NCBI RefSeq assembly: GCF_000004075.3
Contig: NC_026656.2
Location: 5,580,001 to 5,644,000, forward strand
Source of the DNA: Cucumis sativus
Lineage: Eukaryota > Streptophyta > Magnoliopsida > Cucurbitales > Cucurbitaceae
Reading direction: 5' to 3'
DNA length: 64,000 nucleotides
Shown here in pieces: positions 1-12,449 of the stretch (its first letter is position 1; every line of letters begins with the position of its first letter). Below the pieces are notes generated by a model. It was not told the origin of the DNA. It searched no databases and saw nothing but the letters and a program-made list of their open reading frames with translations. The position numbers and the translations under genes were made by a program.

Positions 1-941
1 ACCTATCACTAGTAGAAGATGATCATATTCTATTACTGATAAACGTTGATTGACATTAAGTACACTAAATAACAACTTATATGCATATAAGTTCTAATGC
101 ATATAGATGTTGATCGACATTGATTGATTAGTGATGTTAAACGACCGTGTAAACTTGAGGAGAGAAAGGTCCTGTACACTTTGTGAAAAATCAGAAGAGA
201 GAAAGTCGGAAGACCTTCACGTTTCATGCAGCTTTTTGAATTCTTTATTCAAGTGATCTAACACATCGTAGCTTCATTTTCTTAATTATGTGAAAATCTC
301 AATTGCACAAGTAAAGCATCCTCATCGGCCGATATATTGTAGATGTCAATTTTTAGATTTGGATAGGGGAAAATGCACCGGACTGACTTTCACATGGCAA
401 CAACGGTAAATTATTACTTTTTTTAAAAAAAAGAGACCGATAAAACAAAGAAAACTAATTCTAATATCAAAGTTAAAGATCAAAATAATAGAATAAAAGA
501 GTTAGAAGTTTAAGTTACTTCACGTCAAGTTTGAATGGTGTATTTATAGGGGATTTGATGGATAGTTTATTTTAATCCCCGTTAGGATTTCCTAATCCCT
601 AACGAGATAGATCTTATTTTATTTTATTTTAACTTGAATTTTGGTTTTATTTTGTGGGGGCTAAAATTCACCCATAAGAATGGACACTGTTTCTTTCATT
701 TGGAGTTCAATAATGTGAAGTGGCATATTTAAACATTTAATTTTTTTTAGTTAAGCTCCTATGTTGGTCAAGAGTGTAAAGATTAGAAAAGATGAATACA
801 TGAAAAGGATGAATTATATATTTATCTAATTAGAATAAATTTGTATTGGATTTGATTTCCATTACGAATACAAGATAGAAAAAAATAATGCAATTTAATT
901 CAAGAAGACAAAATTAATATAAGAAGTATGATGAATAAAAA
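1..941. other. Intergenic, 3' flank of CYP73A copy 1
   Basis: AT-rich sequence with no supportable gene. The last roughly 110 bases before the CYP73A stop codon should be its 3' UTR: they resemble the matching segment after copy 2 (about 6175-6287) but are clearly more diverged than the coding sequence. Confidence 0.5.
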
Positions 942-2617
942 TTAAGAAGTGATGGGGTTAAAAACAACGGTTGAATGGTTGGCGATATGCAGACTGAATT
1001 GTCCTCCTTTTTCGGTGACATCAATCTTATTCATTTCACTGGGAGGCTTCATTTCAAACTTTGAAACCAACTTGGCAACGATGAGTCCTAAGATTGGCAT
1101 TGCCAAAACAATTCCAGGACAACTTCTCCTTCCAACTCCAAAGGGTAAGAATCGATAATCCACTTTTCCTGCAGCAACCGCTTCTGTTCCGCTTTCTTCT
1201 TCGAAGAACCTCTCTGGCCTAAACTCCTCTGGATTTTTCCACCACTCGGGGTTATTAGCTAGCCACCATGCATTAACGACCACCTTGGATTCCTTTGGAA
1301 TGGTGTATCCTCCTAGTTTCGCCTCTTCCAAGTTCATATGTGGCACTAACAATGGAATTGGGGTGTGCAACCTCAATGTTTCTTTTACTGTTGCTTGTAA
1401 GTATGGCAATTCGTGAAGGTTTGATTCAGTCACTTCCTTTCCTTTTAGGACGTTGGCAATCTCCTCTCGAATCTTGTGTTGGATTTCTGGATGATTCACT
1501 AGCTCGGCTATTGCCCATTCCATTGACCATAATGTTGTTTCTATCGCTGCCACATTGATGTTCTCTACGATGTAAATCACATTCTCTTCACTTATCTCAC
1601 CTTTCATTTGAGCATCTATGATATGATCCATGGCACAAGTTATCTTGTGTTTATCTCCATTAGCAGCCATTATCTTTCTGTTAAAATTCGACAAATCAAT
1701 CATGTTAGTTACATACTATTGAATTTAAAATGAAAACAGAAAGTAGAGAAAATATAATAACTTTTCTATTACCTTCTTTTCTCAACATAGTTTTTGTTGA
1801 AAAATTCCAACCGCCTACTCTGCAAATCCCTACACTTGTTCAAGTAGCCTCTCAAGAAGGGTCTGAGTAGAGGAATAAAATCTCCATAGTTGTACTCAAA
1901 GCTTTGTGCCAATCGACTCCTTTCTGAGTTGAATCGAGTTGCTTCGATGAACAAAGGATCATCCTGAGACTCAAACTTTGCATCAAACATCATTCTATAC
2001 ATGATGTTGTACAACATCAACTGCAAACGCTTTCTGATGACTATCCCTTCAGATTGAAACTTCTTGTTACTCTTAAGGTCACGTACCACAAAGTCCATCT
2101 CATCCTCCCACATACCACTATAATTATGCACCACTTTATTTGTAAAAAATGGCAACGTCATGATTCTTCGCATCTTACGCCAGTGGTCTCCATAAACCGT
2201 AAACACCATATCCTGACCATTTCCAGTGAAGATATCAAACACAACATTACGAGGACGAGAGCCAAACTCGACACCCTGAGCATGGAGAACTTGGCTGGCA
2301 AGCTCGGCATCAGACACAACTACAAGGTTCTTGGAGCCAAGCTTCAAGAGAAATATGGAGCCAAATCTGTTGCACAAGGAAGCAAGTAAACGATGGTTGA
2401 GATCATTACCGACTTGGAGCCAATTGCCAAAAATGGGAATGGAGAGAGGGCCAGGAGGAAGCTTAGAGGAGGAGGCCATGGAAGAGATGATATAGGTGAG
2501 GAGAGGAACAAGGAAGATAGTTAGTCCAAAAGCAAGTGGAGACGTGGGAAATATCAATTTAGTAACAACAGAAACAAGAATCATTGAAAATAGAGAAAGT
2601 AAGGCATTGGAAGCCAT
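942..2617 (-). CDS. CYP73A: trans-cinnamate 4-hydroxylase (CYP73A), copy 1
   Basis: Cytochrome P450 that hydroxylates trans-cinnamate to p-coumarate, the second step of the phenylpropanoid pathway, using NADPH-P450 reductase at the ER membrane. Exon 1 is 2617-1773 and exon 2 is 1677-942; a 95-bp GT-AG intron splits an Arg codon. The product is 526 aa. Visible: a long hydrophobic N-terminus (about residues 5-47), the PPGP hinge (54-57), I-helix AAIETT (325-330), ExxR (ETLR, 381-384), FRPERF (434-439) and the heme loop [11 protein letters not shown] with Cys468. Typical CYP73A proteins are about 505 aa, so the extended N-terminus fits the class II CYP73 form. The start is the ATG downstream of a TATA box; the open frame upstream of it is promoter and 5' UTR. 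A near-identical tandem copy lies 3.7 kb away. No break is seen. Identity is near certain; the substrate is inferred from the family. Confidence 0.96.
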
Positions 2618-2675
2618 TGTCTTTAGAGATTCAGATCCAAAGACAGGTGATTGAGAGCTTGAAAGGTGGGGGAAT

Positions 2676-2686
2676 GGTTTATATAG
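2676..2686 (-). promoter_or_regulatory. TATA box of CYP73A copy 1
   Basis: The minus strand reads CCTATATAAACC about 60-70 bases upstream of the ATG at 2617, the usual spacing for a plant core promoter with a short 5' UTR. Confidence 0.65.
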
Positions 2687-2788
2687 GTAAGTGATTTTTG
2701 TGGGTAAGAGGCAAATCTGTGTGCTTATAAGTGAAAAATAGAAGTGGTTTCTGGTGAGAATTATTTGAATGAAAAGGTCAAAATTTGG

Positions 2789-2812
2789 GGTTGGTAATTG
2801 GTAATGGTTGGT
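2789..2812 (-). promoter_or_regulatory. Paired AC-II elements (ACCAACC) upstream of CYP73A copy 1
   Basis: The minus strand carries ACCAACC twice, at 2795-2789 and 2812-2806, with start points 17 bases apart, about 105-135 bases upstream of the TATA box. ACCAACC is the AC-II element, a binding site of R2R3-MYB activators of lignin and phenylpropanoid genes, and is common in PAL, C4H and 4CL promoters. Sequence and position are seen; function is inferred. Confidence 0.6.
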
Positions 2813-2879
2813 GAAGCTGCCTTTGGCAACTATAAGCAAATAAATAATGTGTCAATTTTGACCATATTCAACTTTGGCC

Positions 2880-5797
2880 CTTTGACTCAAACCGCAGCTT
2901 TGTGCATATATTTTTTATATCTCAATGAGAGAGAGTTGGTTTTCTTTAATAATGATTGGTTTAGTTGTGTGGCTGCTTTTTATGATGCATTGTCTTTCCG
3001 CATCTTTCCTTAAGCTATTCTACAAAAATGGGGAAAAGACATGTTTAGTTCATGTAATTTGAGAAAGAACAATAATTTAGTGCATAATTATGGTTTAATT
3101 AATTTTAATTTTTCTCACTATTTAGTCTATAACCTTAAAATTATCGTTAAGATTGCATATTGGGAAGTAAATAGGTGTTAACAAGAAATAAACTCTAAAT
3201 ATATCTCAACTAAACAAACTTTAGATGATATATTTAATTTCAAAATTCCAACTTTTTGGTGGAGAATATATATTTTACACTATCGAGGCTCTTTCATTTG
3301 TTTTAATTAAGTTTCTTTTGTTTTGTTAAAACTAAAAAAAGAAAAAAAATTAAAAATTACGTGATGGGATGTGATTCAAACCTTAACGTATAAACACCTT
3401 ATCTTAGGAAAAAATATACTTTTCAGATTATATGATTGATTAAGTCTTTGAATTAATAATTATATTAATTATAAGTTTTAAAAGTGTACTAAGACTTTGT
3501 ACTCTCCCTCACATTTTCATTTAGATAAACATGGTAGATAAGACTTTAATTTTATTGCTTTAACCCTTAAGCCTTCACTAATCTAAGCTCTCGGTTAGGG
3601 TTTTCTCACCGTCATGTATTAGTTCTAATACCGTCTATTTTATTAACAATTGATATTTGAAAAAGTTCACCCACATCTAAGAATTGGTGCATGAATAATG
3701 CTCTTTAGAGACAATATTAATAATATATTTATATCGATTAACTTACGGCAATTTATGAATTTATAAATTGACTCAAATTATAAATGTTGCACGATATCAG
3801 TCAATTGAAAATAGATGAGAAAATAAATTGATACATAACATAAGGATAAAGGCAGTCCATGGACATTTTTCCAGTCTTGAAGTTAATAACTAGAAAATCT
3901 ATCGGTATCTATAGACAATGATATTTTGTTATATTTAAAAATATTTTGATATACTAAAAAAAACCAACCCTAATATTTATATTTTGATTATTATTGTTGT
4001 GAAAAATGTGTTAAAATGTATTCTATAAGAAAAAAAGACTTTTTAGGTATCTTTCCATAAAATGTAATTTTAATTAGGGAAAAGTTAGATGAATATTTCT
4101 CTTAGTAGGCCGTACAACAACCCATTATTGAAAATAAAAGCATTTGACCACAATGGGTCGTTTGTATTTATACAATGACACATTATTACTTTACCAAAAA
4201 ATCAAATTAGGAAAAGAGAAGAAAAAAAACATAGAGAAAGATCCTATTGTATATATCCCTTAAAAATCACCATGTTAGGAGAGGAAAAGTTAAAGAGATT
4301 AATCCATTTCATAGGGGAAAAGTGATCGTAAATGAAAAAATTGATAAATAAATATTTATAAAATATAGTAAAAATTCGCATGATAAACATTAATAGAAAA
4401 AAAAAACTCTATTTTAGGAATATTTTGATTCATTTTATTGTATTTAAAAACTGTTTCTTAATTAATTTTAGGTAGTTTTAACGAATTTATTAATGCTTAA
4501 TGATTTTTTAAAGATATTCTCGAAATGTTTCTAAACTTTGTATCGTGTTCTATTTTGTTTTCTAAACTTTTAAAATTATATATTTTTAGTTTATTAACTT
4601 CTAAAAAAATGTATTTTGATCCTTGCCATCAGGTTCATAAACTAGGGTTTTAATTTTTAATTAAGATCATATGAAAAATTATTTTTTATTGGAGAATTCA
4701 AAATGTCGCTTTGATTTTGATCATCCTCATTTTGAAGCATTGGCATTCTACTCATATGAGTTGTACATTTTTTTTTATTATTGTTATTTTACATTGTCAT
4801 ATATGTTAATACCAATATATGTTCGTTCTATTTTTTTTCTATTATAGTCAAATTTTCTTTTGATTTGCTTCAAGGTTCCAATTTACAAAATAATAATAAT
4901 AATAAAGGGTGGAAGAGTCCGAGACAGATGTGAGAAGTTTGAGTTTTAGAGAACAAAAAAGAACAAAAGTAGATTTTAAATATTAATTTTTATAAATGTG
5001 TTGATTAAGTTTCTATCTTGGTTATTTATCAATTTAGATAATATGATAAACCTAAACCCTAAGATTCATCCAAATATAGAAGTCATATCATCATTTCGTT
5101 AAGGTTAAAAGAATTAACGGAACTCTAACGAATGAGACAGAAGTAGGTTTTTTCAAAAAGTTTGGAAACTAAAGCATACCTGTTTAAAAATTGAAGGGAC
5201 CAAAATAAAGAAACCAAAATAGGATTTTAACCTTAATTAAATAACGACCAAATTGGATGTGATACTAAATTTCTTTTGTTGGCACATCAAATACTCTTTC
5301 TTTTTTAGATTTCAACACCATCATTTCATACCTCAAAATTCTAAAGAATTTTAACCTCGATTCAACCTTCCTTTTAAAACATTTGTAGACGTTTAAGTAT
5401 AGAGATATTTTTAAAACAAATTACAACTTCTACTTTAACCCATTTTTTAAAATTTGTGGTGAGGAAAGAAAACTATGTTGAGGTTTTGGAAAAACAATTG
5501 AGGCCGAAAGATTAAAAGAGCTGGTCATTAATTGGAAAATTTACAACACACATTTTTAGATTTTTGAACTTTATTTTAACTAAATTTTATGAAAAGTGTT
5601 TAAATAAAAATAAATTTTTTAAAAACACTTTTTTTCATGCAATCAATTTAATGTTTATTTATTTGAGTCAATTAGAAAATTTATAGGATTGTTGGTATGA
5701 AAACTCCTTTCATTTCTAGAGAGTCATATATCAACTTTTATAAGCAGTAGGATGCATGGAAATTAGAAATTGTTTATAAAAGCAAATATATATATAT

Positions 5798-5855
<58 letters not shown>

Positions 5856-6287
5856 TATGTATGTATATGTATATGTATGTATGAATGTATATGTATATAT
5901 GTATAGAAAATATTCAAATTAAAAAAGCAACAATCATACCACAAAATTTATTTGGCAAATGTTTCTAATCAAAAGACATAACTTTTGGTGGGACTTAGGA
6001 GATTGAATAATCTCTTGATTGGTTTGAGAGAGTTTGTATTATTGAGTTTAAACATAGGACACAAGCCTTCTTTATTATAGGTTGACATAATAAATGCTAA
6101 TAAACTAGAATACTAACAACATCTCACCACCTTAAAATTACAATTAATAAAACACTTAGCTATATATTTTGGGAAGAATAAATTTGTATTGAATTTGATT
6201 TTGTTACAATACATGATTAGAAAAAAAAGATCTAATTAATTCCATCCAAGAAGATAAAAATACGTGGGCACTATGTTTATAGAAAAA
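2880..6287. other. Intergenic between the CYP73A copies
   Basis: About 3.4 kb of AT-rich DNA upstream of copy 1 and downstream of copy 2. I see no gene, only short frames broken by stops, plus the TA microsatellite listed separately. The part just after copy 2 (about 6175-6287) is its likely 3' UTR. Confidence 0.5.
5770..5900. repeat. (TA)n / (TATG)n microsatellite
   Basis: A long run of alternating TA, interrupted once by AATA, passes into a degenerate TATG/TATA tract. It lies between the two CYP73A genes and is probably length-variable. Confidence 0.9.
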
Positions 6288-7979
6288 TTAAATAGTAATG
6301 GGGTTAAAAACAACGGTTGAATGGTTGGCGATATGCAAACTGAATTGTCCTCCTTTTTCGGTGACATCAATCTTATTCATTTCACTGGGAGGCTTCATTT
6401 CAAACTTCGAAACCAACTTGGCAACGATGAGTCCTAAGATTGGCATTGCCAAAACAATTCCAGGACAACTTCTCCTTCCAACTCCAAAGGGTAAGAATCG
6501 ATAATCCACTTTTCCTGCAGCAACCGCTTCTGTTCCGCTTTCTTCTTCGAAGAACCTCTCTGGCCTAAACTCCTCTGGATTTTTCCACCACTCGGGGTTA
6601 TTAGCTAGCCACCATGCATTAACCACCACCTTGGATTCCTTTGGAATGGTGTATCCTCCTAGTTTCGCCTCTTCCAAGTTCATATGTGGCACTAACAATG
6701 GAATTGGGGTGTGCAACCTCAATGTTTCTTTTACTGTTGCTTGTAAGTATGGCAATTCGTGAAGGTTTGATTCAGTCACTTCCTTTCCTTTTAGGACGTT
6801 AGCAATCTCCTCCCGAATCTTGTGTTGAATTTCTGGATGATTCACTAGCTCGGCTATTGCCCATTCCATTGACCATAATGTTGTTTCTATCGCTGCCACA
6901 TTGATGTTCTCTACGATGTAAATCACATTCTCTTCACTTATCTCACCTTTCACTTGAGCATCTATGATATGATCCATGGCACAAGTTATCTTGTGTTTAT
7001 CTCCATTAGCAGCCATTATCTTTCTGTAAAATTTGATCAAATCAATCATGTCAACTACATACTATTAAATTTGAAGTAAAAACAAAACGTAGAGATAATA
7101 TAAATAACTTTTTTATTACCTTCTTTTCTCAACATAGTTTTTGTTGAAAAAGTCCAACCGCCTACTCTGCAAATCCTTACACTTGTTCAAGTAGCCTCTC
7201 AAGAAGGGTCTGAGTAGAGGAATAAAATCTCCATAGTTGTACTCAAAGCTTTGTGCCAATCGACTCCTTTCTGAGTTGAATCGAGTTGCTTCGATGAACA
7301 AAGGATCATCCTGAGACTCAAACTTTGCATCAAACATCATTCTATACATGATGTTGTACAACATCAACTGCAAACGCTTTCTGATGACTATCCCTTCCGA
7401 TTGAAACTTCTTGTTACTCTTAAGGTCACGTACCACAAAGTCCATCTCATCCTCCCACATGCCACTATAATTATGCACCACTTTATTTGTAAAAAATGGC
7501 AACGTCATGATTCTTCGCATCTTACGCCAGTGGTCTCCATAAACCGTAAACACCATATCCTGACCATTTCCAGTGAAGATATCAAACACAACATTACGAG
7601 GACGAGAGCCAAACTCGACACCCTGAGCATGGAGAACTTGGTTGGCAAGCTCGGCATCAGACACAACTACAAGGTTCTTGGAGCCAAGCTTCAAGAGAAA
7701 TATGGAGCCAAATCTGTTGCACAAGGAAGCAAGTAAACGATGGTTGAGATCATTACCGACTTGGAGCCAATTGCCAAAAATGGGAATGGAGAGAGGGCCA
7801 GGAGGAAGCTTAGAGGAGGAGGCCATGGAAGAGATGATATAAGTGAGGAGAGGAACAAGAAAGGTAGTTACTCCAAAAGAAAGTGGAGACATGGGAAATA
7901 TGAACTTAGTGACAACAGAAACAAGAAGCATCGAAAATAGAGAAAAGGTAGAACTAGATTTTGTAGCAGAGAAAGCCAT
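6288..7979 (-). CDS. CYP73A: trans-cinnamate 4-hydroxylase (CYP73A), copy 2
   Basis: Tandem paralogue of the CYP73A at 942-2617, with the same reaction and ER location expected. Exon 1 is 7979-7120 and exon 2 is 7023-6288; the 96-bp GT-AG intron sits at the identical codon and phase. The product is 531 aa, five residues longer than copy 1 because of the diverged N-terminus. The PPGP hinge, AAIETT, ETLR, FRPERF and [11 protein letters not shown] (heme Cys473) are all intact. After about residue 50 the two proteins differ at only a handful of positions (for example DAQV against DAQM, and terminal ITI against ITS), while the first 40-50 residues, the intron and both flanks are much more diverged. 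No disabling change is seen, so both copies look functional. Confidence 0.96.
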
Positions 7980-8029
7980 TTCTTTAGAAATAGAGAGGCT
8001 TGGTTGATGAATGTAGTTTGATAAGAGAC

Positions 8030-8060
8030 TTTATATAGAAGAAATCCTTGTGAGGTTGGT
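8030..8060 (-). promoter_or_regulatory. TATA box and single AC-II element of CYP73A copy 2
   Basis: The minus strand has CTATATAAAG at about 8039-8030, some 50-60 bases before the ATG at 7979, and one ACCAACC at 8060-8054 almost abutting the TATA box. Copy 1 has two such elements placed farther upstream. Confidence 0.55.
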
Positions 8061-9839
8061 GTGAGATTTTAGTTTAATTAAGAGAAAAATAGAATGTATT
8101 TGTGTTAGGTAAAAGCACTTGCAAGAGAACAAAAAAGTACATTTCTTTGTCAACTTTGATCATCGCCAACATGGTTTTGATATTATAATATTCAAGTGAA
8201 AGGGATATAGAGAGAGAGAAGCACTTTCCTTGACCCTTATGTGTGAGAGAGAGGTCAAAGTGTTCATATGCATTTCTTTCTCAAAGCAAAAAAAACTTTG
8301 GTCAAAAATCAACTCCTCCAAATGTTTGTAGTAGAGTTTGGTTCCAATTATATAAATGTGGTGACATATATTTTTTATACCAATATAGCATTTTTATATA
8401 TAAAAACCTTATTTGTATACTTATGACATATATTAATTTTACTAATATCGTTTTTAATAAAAGAAAAATGATAACAAAATAAATTTAAATACACTAATAT
8501 TAAAATTATTATTTTAATTATGATCAAGTGGCATGGAAAACCATGGGCGAATTTACCTTACGTTTAGTAGCTCAAACTTCATTTACTATTACATTTTATA
8601 TCTATATAATATAATTCAGGATCTATATTAGACAGAAAATTTAAATTTAAATTTCATTAGATACATTTGATCAACTATTTCTTTATTTAAAAAAAAACAT
8701 TTTACGTGGAAGAACACATTAGAGACAGAAATTTAATTTTAATACTTAAAGTGAAACATTAAACTAAGTCTGAAGATGTACAAAACTTAAAAGTTTGTTT
8801 TAAGAAATCAATTAGGAGACATTTATATAATTACTGTAGCGACATAGACATTTAGTTTAGTTTAGACTCAGATGGGTGGTTGAGCCAATGCATAGAAAAG
8901 AAAAAACTGTGGACAGCCCAAAACTGTTGATCAATATGTCTTTAGAGGCTGAATCCATTTCAAGATCCGACCTAAGCCATGACCCAACATTCAACTTAGA
9001 TAGTTTGTCGGGTCAAGTTCGACATGAGATATAACCGAGTTGTTACATAACTCGCCATAATTTGACAAATTTTGTAACACTAGATAAAGTTATAAACAAA
9101 ACATAGCTTAGCATGAATCAAAATATAATTAAATTATAAGTCCACTATTACATCCCAAAATTTTAGATTGTTACTAATAAATTCTTAAACACTTTGTTTT
9201 AGAGAAATCTTTCCCTCAACTCAATATTAATTAATATTTAATTTCTAATTTTTATTTATAGTAGAATTCTAAACTTTCCTAAAGGAAAGAAAGAATACTT
9301 AAAAGTTGAAAACTAAAATGGAAAATTACACGCGTTAAAGACAACTCTTCAAATAACTCCATAGTAGAATTATATTGTACGCAATATTAAACTCTCGTAA
9401 TTTCATTTTTGATTTTATCCCAAAAATTTTATTTTAGTTATAATAGTTGTTCTCACTCATATACGCGATCACCATACGTGGACATACTTTATAAGATAGT
9501 TTGGTTACAAATAACACAGGATGAATAGTTATGATTTTATATCTTATTGATAAAAGGTAATTTTGGAGGGAAGAAAACATTACATTTTATACTTTGGTAT
9601 TGTTAGGCATGGGGCCTGCCTAAGCTATTATATCATATCATATTTGATATTACCCATAATTCATACATTTTAATATCACTAATGAAACAATTATCATACA
9701 AACCATCTTATTTGTAATTAATACTTCTTTCCCACAGATATTCATTCCTACAAAGTCTTTGCTACCACCAGTTTATTTGATACACTTTACTTATATCAAT
9801 CAGCTATACTTATATTTTTATTTTTCATGTGATTACCTA
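8061..9839. other. Intergenic between CYP73A copy 2 and the FLZ gene
   Basis: AT-rich; no reading frame resembling a known family and no clear mobile element. It contains the distal promoter of CYP73A copy 2 on the left and the FLZ 3' UTR on the right. Confidence 0.4.
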
Positions 9840-12449
9840 CTAAGCTGCAACCACACCTGAAGCCAAGGCAGGGGGGCCAGCCACAGAGCAAGGCGATGCC
9901 GAGTAGTCTTTCATGGCTTTCGATCCACACTTGTCCCTGCAATCGTCGCCTCTGATGTGTTTGTCGCGACACTCAACGCTGCAAAATGCCTTTTCACCTC
10001 TGCATAAATGAAAAAACAGCAAAGTCATTCTCAAAGGGAAGAAAAAAAAAAAAGAAAAAGAAAAGAAAAAGATTCCAAGTTCATGAGAATCTTGAATGAA
10101 TGCCAACCAAATTGCTAAAGTTTCATATCCAATCACATGTCATCTCATTTCAACCACATGAAAGTACAGGACAAGAACACCATTTAATAACTAGCTGATC
10201 AATAATATCTCAATTCAATCACCGGTCACAATGATTTTCATTTACATGGTGATGATTTGAATCAAATAACAGAAGAACCGTTATTCAGGATTCGGATTTC
10301 TCTACTCCAATTACTAACTATTACGACGTATTTCAGAAAGTCCAACTAATTTCACAACCGTAAGATGAGGAAGATTTTCTCTATAACAAGCCTACAATTA
10401 AATGATAATTGAAAAGTATAAAAGTCAAAATATCAAACAAACCCGTGCAAGTGACAATAATCAATGAGGTAGCTTCAAAGTATTAGCCAAGAAACAAGCC
10501 AATATTATTGTCCCACGATTAAGTCATATGCTATTCAAAGATTAATATAATGTCCAGACAAAGGAATAATAGCTGTCTGCCGTTGTATTTGCGTAGCTAA
10601 CTTAAAATGAACACTTAAGTCCTCAATAAGAAAGGAAATAAACAACTTAATTATTTAGAACTGAAGCTTAAAGACACTAGAAAAATATCTGAAAATGAAA
10701 ACTAAACTCTCCTCTGGACCAAAAGTTATATCTGAAGATGAAAACTAAACTCTTCTCTTGATCAAGAAGTAGTTGGAATTATTATTAGTTTGACAAATTT
10801 CAGCTTTGGGCTAGCAATTTGTTGACCAAGGATCCAAAGGAAGGCAAATTCATTTTGATTTACATCCTACTCAAAACCATGTAATGGCTGCTGCTTAAAG
10901 TGATCTATTAACACAATTATCTTAGAGTACATAAACTGACCTGAAAATTCTTCATCAATTGCAACCGTCAAACTGCAAGTTCTATATTTCTTATGAGAAC
11001 AAAGCACCGTTTTAGAATAATCCTTTTAACCAAACAGCTTAACAATACAAGAAGAGGAGAATTCTTCTTTATCATAGAAGATATGTCATCTTTTATGAAA
11101 CATCTAAGCTTTTTATTGGGATGGAGTCCTTTTCTGAAGTTGGTTCCACGGATGTTTTATGTATGCCTAGTATATTCTTTCATTTCTCCCCACGAAAGAT
11201 CAATTTATTACCCAAAAAGGAAAAAAAAATGAAACATCTAATAAGCCAAAATCCAGACATAAGAGAAGTATTTGTGCAGATAACAAAGGAAATTAAGCCC
11301 CAATCTGAAGTAACGTTTTGCCAATATTTGATAATGATAATAGATTAATAGAATCACTCAAGTGTCCATCAAGGTAATAAGTTCTAAGGGAGACAGTAAC
11401 CAAACTCAATCATATCAATCAAGGCAAAAAAAAATACAATCATGCTGACAAATACCAGAAACAGGGGCCCGCTCCAGGCCTTTATCGAATCTGAAACAGA
11501 TTGTGTAATTCAACAAATGTTTCCACTTTGAAAAACAAATCCTCAAAAAGATGGAAACAGATCATAAAAACCCAAAATCTGAAACGTGAAGCTCCTAAAG
11601 AGACATCTCATAAACAAATAGAATAAGCAAATCAAAGAATCAATCATCCAATAAACTTCACTGAGAAAACAAATCATCAATTAACCAACCAGAAAACATG
11701 GAAGAAATCATTCAACAACATAAGATTCCATTCCAAGTTACCATGACTCAACCATCTATAGGAATCAAAGAAGTGGGTTTGAGTTTTTCTTTCCATATAT
11801 ATAGAAAATTTCATGTTTCAATGGTCCAGAGATTTACTAATAAAAGCTGATCAAATCAACTTAAAGCAAGACAAAGGAGAAAAGGGAATAGAACTGAAAT
11901 TTACCTGTACATGAAGATGTCAAGCCCATGAAGATGCTTGCTGCAGAGATAGCAAGAGCTCAAAAACTCAGCAGCACAAAACCCTCTCTCCGCTACACCA
12001 AAACTCATGGGGGAAGTGGAAAAAACCCCAGATCTCACTATATTGGAAGAACGTCCATTGACCAAATCGAGCTCACCATTAAAGTAAACACGCTTTTCAA
12101 ACAATCGATTACCAAAATGTGAAGTTACGCAAGTGTAACTTTCAGAAAGTTCATCAACGACCTCAGGTAGAGTTTCCTTTTCTAGGTTAAACCCACCTCT
12201 GAAATTAGCCGCTGGTTTAGCAGAAGAAACAATAGGAATCGAGCAAGACCTGGGAGAAACCGCCTTCGAAGATACAAAAGCTTCATGAATTTTGTCAGAA
12301 TCAGTCATGGCAGCTACTATACCCAATCCAACAACACCCTTTTCAAAATCACGAGGGGATTTCGTTTTATCAGAAGAGAATGAACCAGACAAAGCAGTGA
12401 AGAGTGAAATACCGATGGTGGGTTTTCTTTTTCCGATGAAATTCTCCAT
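9840..12449 (-). CDS. FCS-like zinc finger (FLZ, DUF581) protein
   Basis: Small plant-specific zinc-finger protein of 234 aa. Exon 1 is 12449-11905 and exon 2 is 9999-9840, separated by a 1,905-bp GT-AG intron in phase 2. The FLZ domain spans about residues 160-212. Likely zinc ligands are Cys166 and Cys169 (SCYLC) and Cys188 and Cys192 (FCSVEC), with GLDIFMYRGEKAFCS between, the hallmark of the family. The intron falls exactly between the two cysteine pairs. The N-terminal 155 residues are low-complexity, Ser-rich and probably disordered, as usual in FLZ proteins. Family members bind the KIN10 and SnRK1beta subunits and act as adaptors in energy and stress signalling; that is family knowledge. 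I cannot assign the FLZ number. Confidence 0.93.
10000..11904 (-). other. Intron 1 of the FLZ gene
   Basis: Donor GTAAAT follows ...TACAG at 11905/11904, and acceptor ...TGCAG lies at 10002-10000. The intron is AT-rich with poly-purine runs near the acceptor end. No gene or clear mobile element is seen inside. Confidence 0.85.

Noticed and set aside
949..1558. Plus-strand open frames opposite CYP73A
   Set aside because: They are mirror frames of the strongly coding minus strand and resemble no protein; the same shadows recur opposite copy 2.
2618..2839. N-terminal extension of CYP73A copy 1 upstream of 2617
   Set aside because: The open frame continues, but it contains the TATA box and has no counterpart in copy 2 or the family, so it is promoter and leader.
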